Shown piece after piece: positions 57,516 through 64,000 of a stretch of 64,000 bases of DNA. Each line of letters begins with the position of its first letter. The stretch's first letter is position 1. The DNA is from Salaquimonas sp. (GTDB lineage: Bacteria > Pseudomonadota > Alphaproteobacteria > Rhizobiales > Rhizobiaceae): NCBI GenBank assembly GCA_022340185.1, contig JAJDOK010000123.1, positions 53,968 to 117,967 on the forward strand, given 5' to 3'. The translations under genes and the position numbers were made by a program. The notes beneath the pieces are model-generated. The model worked only from the letters and a program-made list of their open reading frames with translations. It had not been told where the DNA came from and made no database searches.

Positions 57516-58622
57516 TCAGCCGAGTTCCTTCAGCACCTCGCCCAGCGCTTCCTCGAAACAGTCGAGATCGGCCGGCCATCCTGCGCTGACCCGGATGCAG
57601 CGCGACAGCGGCTCGGCACCAGGCATCCGCACGAAAACGCCGCGCTTCAGCAGCCCTTCAAGCACCGATTTGGCGTAGGCCGCGTCGCGATGGCAGTCGA
57701 TGGTGACGAAGTTCGTCGCCGAAGGGATCGGCGTCAGCCCGGGCGCCGACGCGATCGCCGAGATGCGCTCGCGCGCCTCGGCCGTCATCTTAACCGTTCG
57801 CTTCAGCCATTCCTGGTCGGCGAGCGCGGCCACAGCGCCGATCTCTGCCGTGCGGTTCATGCCGTAATGGTCGCGCACCTTTTCGTATTCGGCGATCAGC
57901 CCCTTTTCGCCGATCAGGTAACCGACCCTGGCGCCCGCCATGCCATATGCCTTGGAAAAGGTGCGAAAATGCAGCACCTGCCAGTTGTCCGCGTCGATCG
58001 GCACCACCGCGTCGGCCGGTCCGAACTCGCTATAGGCCTCGTCGAGCACAAGCAGACAGTTCTCCGGCAGTTCCACGATCATTTCGGCGATTTCGGAAGC
58101 CTTCCACCACGTCCCCATCGGATTGTCGGGATTCGACAGATAGATGAGCCGCGCGCTCACTTCCCTCGCCCTGTCGAGCAGCGCGCCGAGATCCTCGCGG
58201 TCGTCGCGGTACTTAACCTTGTGCAGCGTGCCGCCATGGCCGGTGACATGGAAGTTGAAGGTCGGATAGGCACCGTCCGAGGTGACGACATGCACGCCCT
58301 CCTCCACGAACAGCCGGGTCGTATGGCCGAGCAGACCGTCAATGCCGGGGCCAATCACCACATGGGCCGGCGTCACACCGTAATGGGTGGCGATCGCATG
58401 GCGCAGATCGTAGCCTTCCGGGTCGCCATATTTCCAGATTTCCCTGCCGGCTTCCGCCATCGCCCCGATGGCCCTTGGCGAAGGGCCGAACAGGCATTCA
58501 TTGGCGCCTATACGCGCCCTGAACGGCTTTCCACGCGCCCGCTCCTGCGCCTCGGGACCGACGAACGGAACCGTCGCCGGCAGATCGGCCACGAAAGGAC
58601 GAAGGGGATAGATGGAACGCAT
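57516..58622 (-). CDS. HisC-like PLP-dependent aminotransferase
   Basis: 368 residues, fold type I. PLP-binding residues in NPDNPMGT, DEAYSEF and the Schiff-base Lys in RTFSKAYGMAGARVGY. Histidinol-phosphate aminotransferase-like but with an unusual N-terminus (MRSIYPLRPFVADLPATVPF) and no his genes around; HisC paralogues of this kind often act on aromatic amino acids or other substrates. 21 bp after a methyltransferase gene in the same direction. Confidence 0.88.
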   Translation of the reverse strand: MRSIYPLRPFVADLPATVPFVGPEAQERARGKPFRARIGANECLFGPSPRAIGAMAEAGREIWKYGDPEGYDLRHAIATHYGVTPAHVVIGPGIDGLLGHTTRLFVEEGVHVVTSDGAYPTFNFHVTGHGGTLHKVKYRDDREDLGALLDRAREVSARLIYLSNPDNPMGTWWKASEIAEMIVELPENCLLVLDEAYSEFGPADAVVPIDADNWQVLHFRTFSKAYGMAGARVGYLIGEKGLIAEYEKVRDHYGMNRTAEIGAVAALADQEWLKRTVKMTAEARERISAIASAPGLTPIPSATNFVTIDCHRDAAYAKSVLEGLLKRGVFVRMPGAEPLSRCIRVSAGWPADLDCFEEALGEVLKELG

Positions 58623-58643
58623 CTCGTTTCCTCAGTCACGCTA

Positions 58644-59315
58644 TCAGGCGGCTTGCTTGCGCCAGACGAAGAACGGCGCCTTGCCGGGCCTGACCCCCAA
58701 CTCGGCACGCCTTTCGTCGGTAACGCCGTCGCTCAGGAGTTCACCGCCTTCGAGATCGCGAAGAAACGGTTCCAGATCATTCCCGAACAGCCGGAAATGA
58801 TCCTCCTGCAGGAATTTTTCCAGCCGCTCGGCATCGCTCGGCAGATGTTCGCCACCCTCGACCGTCGGTCCGTCCCTGTACGGTCCGGGTATCGAGAAGA
58901 TCATCACGCCGCCGGGCTTGAGCCAGCGAACAAGACCAGTCAGATGGTCTTTCCAGTGGCCCGGAATGTGCTCAAGAACATGATTGTGCAGGATCGCGTC
59001 GAAATGGCCAGCCGGAAACTTGTCGAAATCATCAGGCAGCACGACCTCTTTCGGCGAGGCGTGCGGATAGCGTTCCGGTTCAGCATCGGTTGTGATGTAA
59101 CCAGCTCCGAGCCTTTCAGCGAGCACGTCAAAGAGGCAATCCCTGGGTGCCAGGTGCAGAACGCGCGCCCCCTCGCCCAGATGTGGAAACAGAAGCCGTT
59201 CGTAAACATCGAGCGCGATGCGGTGCCGCGCTTTCGACCCACAAACCGTGCAGACCTCGTTCGGCCGGCCGCGATAGACCTCGAACTCCGTTCCGCCGCA
59301 GATATTGCAATGCAT
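58644..59315 (-). CDS. SAM-dependent methyltransferase with N-terminal zinc ribbon
   Basis: 223 residues. CNICGG and CTVCGS in the first 26 residues form a C4 zinc ribbon, then a class I methyltransferase domain: VLHLAPRDCLFDVL (motif I), a TTDAEPE strand, and LHNHVLEHIPGHWKDHL. The HxHVLEHI and CxxC combination is seen in sugar or small-molecule methyltransferases of polysaccharide clusters. Substrate unknown. Transcribed with the HisC-like gene; diverges from parE. Confidence 0.85.
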   Translation of the reverse strand: MHCNICGGTEFEVYRGRPNEVCTVCGSKARHRIALDVYERLLFPHLGEGARVLHLAPRDCLFDVLAERLGAGYITTDAEPERYPHASPKEVVLPDDFDKFPAGHFDAILHNHVLEHIPGHWKDHLTGLVRWLKPGGVMIFSIPGPYRDGPTVEGGEHLPSDAERLEKFLQEDHFRLFGNDLEPFLRDLEGGELLSDGVTDERRAELGVRPGKAPFFVWRKQAA

Positions 59316-59511
59316 GGCCGGATACTTCCCTTGCCTCGTTCGGAACTCGCCCTACAGGACATCGCGAAAACCGGCAACTGTGTTGAGCAGATGTCTTGCA
59401 AGCGCCGCATTCCGATGGCATGAAGAACAATTAGGGAACATATAGCGTGGTTCCCCGAAGTCGCAATCCTCCCTGCGACGCGGTAGTCTAAAGGAGTGAT
59501 TCTCTTTTCCG

Positions 59512-61557
59512 ATGCGGCCATCCATGGACGATAACAGCGACCTCTTTGCCAACGTGCGCGAGCAGCCGGCGGCGCGTAGCGACAGTGCTCCGTCGCGCGC
59601 CGCGCCGAAATCCGCACATGCTGCCTCCACCGGTTACGATGCCTCCGATATCGAGGTTCTAGAGGGGCTGGAGCCGGTACGCCGCCGCCCGGGCATGTAT
59701 ATCGGCGGCACCGACGACAAGGCGATGCACCACCTCTTCGCCGAGGTGATCGACAATTCCATGGACGAGGCCGTCGCCGGCCACGCCACCTGGATTGAGG
59801 TCGAGCTGGACGCACAGGGCTACCTGACCGTCACCGACAATGGCCGCGGCATCCCGGTCGAGCCGCACCCGAAATTCAAGGACAAGTCCTCCGTCGAGGT
59901 CGTGCTGACCGTCCTGCATGCCGGCGGCAAGTTCGATTCCAAGGCCTACGAGACGTCGGGAGGTCTGCATGGCGTCGGCGCCTCGGTGGTCAATGCGCTG
60001 TCGATCCATCTCGAGGTCGAGGTGGCATCCAACCGCCGCCTCTATCGCCAGGAATTCCGCCAGGGCATCCCGCTCGGGCCGCTGGTCGAGGTCGGCGAGG
60101 TCCACAACCGCCGTGGCACGAAGATCCGCTTCAAGCCGGACGAGGCGATTTTCGGCAAGAACTGCGCCTTTGATCCCGCCCGCCTGTTCAAGATGGCCCG
60201 CTCGAAAGCCTATCTGTTCGGCGGCGTCGAGATTCGCTGGAAATGCGATCCCGCCCTGCTGACCGGCCCCAACGCGCCGGAACCGGTCGCGACCTTCCAT
60301 TTTCCGGGCGGGTTGAAGGACTATCTCGAAGCGACCATTGCCAGCAAGCACAAGGTCACCGTCGAACCCTTCGCCGGCAAGACCGAGAAATCGGGCGGCC
60401 ATGGCGCGGTCGAATGGGCCGTCGCCTGGTATGGCGATGACGGCTTCATCAATTCCTACTGCAACACCGTGCCGACACCCGATGGCGGCACGCATGAAGC
60501 CGGCCTGCGCGTGGCGCTGGCGCGCGGCCTGAAAGCCTATGGCGAGATCGTCGGCAACAAGAAGGCGCAGCTGATCACCACCGATGATGTGATGACGTCG
60601 GCCGCCGCCATGTTGTCGGTGTTCATCCGCGAGCCGGAATTCGTCGGCCAGACCAAGGACAAGCTCGCCACGGTGGAAGCCGGCCGCATTGTCGACAACG
60701 CGATCAAGGACCGCTTCGATCACTGGCTCGCCGCCTCGCCCCAGCAGGCCGGCAAATTGCTCGAATGGGTGATCGACCGCGCCGAGGAGCGCCTTGCCCG
60801 GCGCAAGGAAAAGGAGATCAACCGCAAGACGGCGACGCGCAAGCTGCGCCTGCCCGGCAAGCTCGCTGACTGTTCGGCCAATGCCGCCGGCGGCACGGAA
60901 CTGTTCATTGTCGAGGGCGATTCGGCCGGTGGCTCGGCCAAGCAGGCGAGAAAGCGCGAGAACCAGGCCGTGCTGCCCTTGCGCGGAAAAATCCTCAATG
61001 TCGCTTCCGCCGGCCGCGACAAGCTCGCTTCCAACCAGCAGATCGCCGACCTGGTTCAGGCGCTCGGCTGCGGCACGCGTTCGAAATACCGCGACGACGA
61101 TCTCAGATACGACCGCATCATCGTCATGACCGATGCCGATGTCGACGGCGCCCACATCGCCTCGCTGCTGATCACCTTCTTCTACCAGGAAATGCCGGAA
61201 CTGATCCGCAACGAGCATCTCTTCCTGGCCGTGCCGCCGCTCTACCGCCTGACCCAGGGCGGCAAGACCCTTTACGCCCGCAACGACGCCCACAAGGACG
61301 AATTGCTCGCAACCGAATTCGCCGGCAACAAGAAGGTCGATATCGGCCGCTTCAAGGGTCTCGGCGAGATGATGCCGGCTCAGCTCAAGGAAACCACCAT
61401 GGACCCGAAGAAGCGCACATTGCTGCGCGTCGAGGTCAACGAACCCGAGGGCACGAGCGACGCGGTCGACCGGCTGATGGGCAACAAGCCGGAAGCCCGG
61501 TTCAAGTTCATCCAGGAAAACGCCGAATTCGCCGGCGAGGACATGCTGGACGTCTAG
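59512..61557 (+). CDS. parE: DNA topoisomerase IV subunit B
   Basis: ATPase subunit of the decatenase that separates daughter chromosomes. 681 residues. GHKL ATPase motifs EVIDNSMDEAVAG, DNGRGIPVEPHP and GGLHGVGASVVNALS; the transducer; and the TOPRIM domain with EGDSAGGSAKQARKRENQ and MTDADVDGAHI. ParE rather than GyrB because of its length and the direct pass from TOPRIM to the short tail. ATG at 59512 with AAAGGAG 15 bases upstream, a long spacer. A GGGAAC-N10-GTTCCC dyad (59434-59455) lies in its promoter gap. Confidence 0.95.
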   Translation: MRPSMDDNSDLFANVREQPAARSDSAPSRAAPKSAHAASTGYDASDIEVLEGLEPVRRRPGMYIGGTDDKAMHHLFAEVIDNSMDEAVAGHATWIEVELDAQGYLTVTDNGRGIPVEPHPKFKDKSSVEVVLTVLHAGGKFDSKAYETSGGLHGVGASVVNALSIHLEVEVASNRRLYRQEFRQGIPLGPLVEVGEVHNRRGTKIRFKPDEAIFGKNCAFDPARLFKMARSKAYLFGGVEIRWKCDPALLTGPNAPEPVATFHFPGGLKDYLEATIASKHKVTVEPFAGKTEKSGGHGAVEWAVAWYGDDGFINSYCNTVPTPDGGTHEAGLRVALARGLKAYGEIVGNKKAQLITTDDVMTSAAAMLSVFIREPEFVGQTKDKLATVEAGRIVDNAIKDRFDHWLAASPQQAGKLLEWVIDRAEERLARRKEKEINRKTATRKLRLPGKLADCSANAAGGTELFIVEGDSAGGSAKQARKRENQAVLPLRGKILNVASAGRDKLASNQQIADLVQALGCGTRSKYRDDDLRYDRIIVMTDADVDGAHIASLLITFFYQEMPELIRNEHLFLAVPPLYRLTQGGKTLYARNDAHKDELLATEFAGNKKVDIGRFKGLGEMMPAQLKETTMDPKKRTLLRVEVNEPEGTSDAVDRLMGNKPEARFKFIQENAEFAGEDMLDV

Positions 61558-61631
61558 CCGCCCTGCTGCGCCGGAGATGCCAGGCCGTCCAGTCAACCAC
61601 TTCCTCCAGACGGCGGTCGCCCCATGAGCCT

Positions 61632-62225
61632 TTACTCCGGCTTGGTGATCTCCAGCCCAGGCGCCGGCTCGATTAATTGTGTCGAGAGGCTCTCGAATCC
61701 GCTGCCCTTCATTTTCGTCACGAGCTTCGGGATGAAGCCGGTATCGGGATTGATCCAGTATTTGTCCTGCACCTCGTAGCCGCCATTCATGTCGTAGCCG
61801 GCAGCAACCGTCTCGTACATGGCACCGTCGAGTTCCTCCTCGCCGCATTCGGCGTCGCGCACGCTCTTGGCGCGTTCGGCCAGCATCGCCGCCACGGTTT
61901 CGGGGCTGGCGCCCGTATCCATCTCGCGTTCCTTCTTCCAGGTCGCGCCCTTGTCTGAGGATGAATACAGCACATTGTCGACGACCATCGACCACGGCAT
62001 CGTCTCCGGGTCGATCATCTCGGTGCGCCAATTGCCCTTGCCGTCCTGCAAATTCCAGTTCGCCGATTTCATGCCGCCGACGATTTCCTGCGTCACATGG
62101 ATGCGCACCGGTTCGCTCGAACTGTTGCGCTCGGTCATGACGCGTACGAATTTCTCCTGGCACGTCTCTGCGAGGCACGGCTGAACGGAAGCAAGCAGCA
62201 CGGCTGCGACAAGAACGTTTTTCAT
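61632..62225 (-). CDS. Exported protein of unknown function
   Basis: 197 residues from the ATG at 62225 (AGGAGT upstream); the frame continues left without an RBS. A signal peptide (1-19, LA-E) is followed by CQEKFVRVMTERNSSSEPVRI, a beta-rich domain with WRTEMIDPETMPWSMVVDNVLYSSSD split into strands, and YWINPDTGFIPKLVTKMKG. The pattern resembles LolA/LppX-like or DUF1579-type lipocalin-like folds. Two Cys in the mature part may form a disulfide. Convergent with parE. Confidence 0.72.
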   Translation of the reverse strand: MKNVLVAAVLLASVQPCLAETCQEKFVRVMTERNSSSEPVRIHVTQEIVGGMKSANWNLQDGKGNWRTEMIDPETMPWSMVVDNVLYSSSDKGATWKKEREMDTGASPETVAAMLAERAKSVRDAECGEEELDGAMYETVAAGYDMNGGYEVQDKYWINPDTGFIPKLVTKMKGSGFESLSTQLIEPAPGLEITKPE

Positions 62226-62573
62226 GATACTCCTGATCTTCTGGCTCCTGAGGATTGGATGACGAGGATGGATTCCAACGTGGCGATTTCTACACAGCGA
62301 CAACCTTTGTGCAATGTCGTGTCGAAACGATGAATAGCCCGATGGAGAAAATGCCAAGGTTGACTTGACCGCATCCGCGGCTTATGTGCGGTGCAGCGAA
62401 ACGAGCGGCGCGCGTTCTATTCCAATACGGGTTTTCAGAACGCCACGGGTTCTTCAGTGACACAAGCGGGCAAAAAGAGCCCGGCCGGTACCGCTCTTCT
62501 CGACCCTGGTTCGCATTTCCTGCAGGCATCCCGCCTGCCATCGAACCTTACAAACGAAAGAATCTGCCCGCTA
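62226..62573. other. Promoter and leader of the DEAD-box helicase gene
   Basis: 348 bp without a gene. The long leader before the helicase ATG has hairpins AAGAGC/GCTCTT around a GC-rich centre (about 62478-62500) and GCAGGC-ATCCC-GCCTGC (62522-62538). The ribosome-binding site is weak (GAAAGA). Long structured leaders are usual for cold-induced DEAD-box helicases. Confidence 0.45.
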
Positions 62574-64000
62574 ATGTCTTTTGATACGCTCGGCTTGAGC
62601 CCGAAAGTTCTGGATGCCGTCAAGGCGTCCGGTTACGAAACCCCCACCCCGATCCAGCAACAGGCCATCCCTCACGTCCTGCAAAAGCGCGACGTGATGG
62701 GCATCGCACAAACCGGAACCGGCAAGACCGCCTCCTTCGTCCTGCCGATGCTGTCCATGCTCGAAAAGGGCCGCGCCCGCGCGCGCATGCCGCGCACGCT
62801 GATCCTTGAACCGACGCGCGAACTGGCCGCCCAGGTCGAGGAAAATTTCAACCGCTACGGCCGCAACCACAAGCTGACCGTCGCACTGCTGATCGGCGGC
62901 GTCTCCTTCGACGACCAGTTCCGCAAGCTCGATCGCGGCGCCGACGTGCTGATCGCCACGCCCGGCCGCCTGCTCGATCACTTCGAGCGTGGCAAGCTGC
63001 TGATGAGCGGTGTCGACATCCTCGTCATCGACGAAGCCGACCGTATGCTCGACATGGGCTTCATCCCCGATATCGAGCGTATCGTCAAACTGGTGCCGTT
63101 CACCCGCCAGACCCTGTTCTTCTCGGCTACCATGCCGACGGAAATCAAGAAACTCTCAGAGCAATTCCTGCAGAATCCCGTCTCGGTTTCGGTCTCGCCG
63201 ACATCGTCGGCGTCGGAGACCATCATCCAGCGCGCGGTCGCGGCAGCCGATGGCGGCTATGAAAAGCGCGCCGTGCTGCGCGGCCTCATCGACGGGGCCG
63301 ACAGTTTCAAGAACGCGATCATCTTCTGCAACCGCAAGACCGAAGTCTCCACGCTGTGGCGCTCGCTCGACAAGCATGGCTACTCGTCCGGCGCATTGCA
63401 TGGCGACATGGACCAGCGCTCGCGCATGGCCATGCTGCAGGCCTTCAAGGACGACAAGATCAAGCTGCTCGTGGCTTCCGACGTTGCCGCGCGTGGCCTC
63501 GACATTCCCGCCGTCAGCCACATCTTCAACTACGATGTTCCGGTCAATGCCGAGGACTACGTCCACCGCATCGGCCGCACCGGCCGCGCCGGTCTGTCGG
63601 GCGAGGCCTTCACCATCGTCACCCCGGCCGACCGCAAGGGTTTCGAGGCGATCGAAAGTCTCCTGAAACAAGAGATCGAATGGCAGGGTGAACCGGTCGA
63701 ATGGGAGGAACGCGGTTCGCGCCGCCGCGGCGGACGCTCAAACGCACGTTCCGCAGAACGCAAGCCGGCGAAGGCCGAACGCAAGGCGCCCGAAAAGCGT
63801 CAGCGCCCGGAGAGGAATGCCGAAAAAACCGCGAGGGATGACGGGGAGCGCACCGTCGCGCGCGACCGTAACCGTCCACGGGACAACGCATCGCACACCA
63901 TGCCAAGCCATGGCTCTGCCCAAAGGCCGAAACAGCCCCGCGAGAAGGATGGCGATCATCCCTTTGGCGGAGAGGAATTCGTACCCGCATTCCTGAGAAA
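62574..64000 (+). CDS. DEAD-box ATP-dependent RNA helicase, RhlE-like (3' end cut by window)
   Basis: 475 codons are visible with no stop. Starts MSFDTLGLSPKVLDAV at 62574. All core motifs are present: the Q motif (ETPTPIQQQAIP), GIAQTGTGKT, PTRELAAQ, GGVSFDDQ, TPGRLLDH, VIDEADRMLDMGF, SATMP, IIFCNRKTEV, ASDVAARGLDIP and HRIGRTGRAG. The tail (from about 375) is Arg/Lys/Gly-rich and disordered, typical of RhlE-type helicases. The visible end EEFVPAFLR looks like the conserved VPAFL C-terminus, so only a few residues are probably missing. Role in ribosome assembly and mRNA decay at low temperature is inferred from the family. Confidence 0.95.
   Translation, partial: MSFDTLGLSPKVLDAVKASGYETPTPIQQQAIPHVLQKRDVMGIAQTGTGKTASFVLPMLSMLEKGRARARMPRTLILEPTRELAAQVEENFNRYGRNHKLTVALLIGGVSFDDQFRKLDRGADVLIATPGRLLDHFERGKLLMSGVDILVIDEADRMLDMGFIPDIERIVKLVPFTRQTLFFSATMPTEIKKLSEQFLQNPVSVSVSPTSSASETIIQRAVAAADGGYEKRAVLRGLIDGADSFKNAIIFCNRKTEVSTLWRSLDKHGYSSGALHGDMDQRSRMAMLQAFKDDKIKLLVASDVAARGLDIPAVSHIFNYDVPVNAEDYVHRIGRTGRAGLSGEAFTIVTPADRKGFEAIESLLKQEIEWQGEPVEWEERGSRRRGGRSNARSAERKPAKAERKAPEKRQRPERNAEKTARDDGERTVARDRNRPRDNASHTMPSHGSAQRPKQPREKDGDHPFGGEEFVPAFLR

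Noticed and set aside
59434..59455. LexA box upstream of parE
   Set aside because: GGGAAC-N10-GTTCCC is a good dyad but does not have the GTTC/GAAC-N7 arrangement of alphaproteobacterial LexA sites.
59659..62178. 839-codon minus-strand frame covering parE and the next gene
   Set aside because: Antisense shadow of parE extended by chance; both real genes are identified on motif evidence.
62384..62584. 66-codon plus-strand frame before the helicase
   Set aside because: No RBS, no motif, runs into the helicase start in another frame; read as leader sequence.

Overview
The window is a stretch of stable chromosome from an alphaproteobacterium of the order Hyphomicrobiales (Rhizobiales), most likely the Phyllobacteriaceae/Mesorhizobium side. 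This rests on the GC-rich coding sequence, a giant apolipoprotein-like polar growth protein, BA14K and DUF2865 proteins, the clpP-clpX-lon block, the gyrA-coaD-ppi-ppi-queA-tgt block, a malic enzyme fused to a phosphotransacetylase-like domain, and family-specific protein signatures. I see no rRNA, tRNA, CRISPR array, insertion sequence or prophage. About 56 genes are supported, including two very small membrane-protein genes and one broken gene.

Layout. 0.4-5.7 kb: a 1748-residue membrane-anchored coiled-coil protein of the GPR/RgsE type (unipolar growth), ending at a strong bidirectional terminator. 5.8-11.0 kb: the ATP-dependent protease set lon, clpX, clpP on the minus strand. 11.2-15.0 kb: an FMN 2-hydroxyacid dehydrogenase, a copper-type P1B ATPase and a patch of palindromic repeats. 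15.0-22.6 kb: a divergent acyl-CoA catabolic regulon. A TetR gene heads a minus-strand set (acyl-CoA dehydrogenase, two MDR oxidoreductases) and faces a plus-strand set (SDR, MaoC hydratase, SDR, thiolase) across a perfect palindromic operator. 22.7-26.7 kb: envelope lipid genes (PAP2 phosphatase, GT39, GT2, VTT protein) that could form a lipid A or polyprenyl-phosphate sugar module. 26.8-29.0 kb: an APH-type kinase usually partnered with acyl-CoA dehydrogenases, then two small exported DUF proteins.

29.0-39.2 kb: the minus-strand housekeeping run gyrA, lysE-like, GNAT, coaD, two cyclophilins, queA, histidine phosphatase, tgt. An AT-rich insert with a cysteine-rich secreted-protein pseudogene interrupts it between ppiB and queA, and a 47-residue membrane-protein gene with its own terminator sits beside coaD. 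39.4-47.7 kb: MarC, a conserved exported protein, a CDF metal transporter, DgcA, MFS, threonine/serine dehydratase, a GT4 glycosyltransferase paired with an LpxH-like metallophosphoesterase, and an atypical SDR. 47.8-55.7 kb: malic enzyme, DUF2865, gltX, MFS, nadE. 55.9-64.0 kb: BA14K, a 29- or 42-residue membrane protein with a highly structured leader and a strong terminator, a cupin, a HisC-like aminotransferase with a methyltransferase, parE, an exported protein, and a DEAD-box helicase cut by the window end.

Most of the window is core metabolism and information processing. The least ordinary parts are the repeat architecture of the giant polar protein, the small structured-leader membrane gene near 56.9 kb, the amber-interrupted cysteine-rich gene near 32.4 kb, the degenerate zinc site in Tgt, the GT39-PAP2-GT2 envelope module, and the TetR-controlled acyl-CoA regulon with a visible operator.
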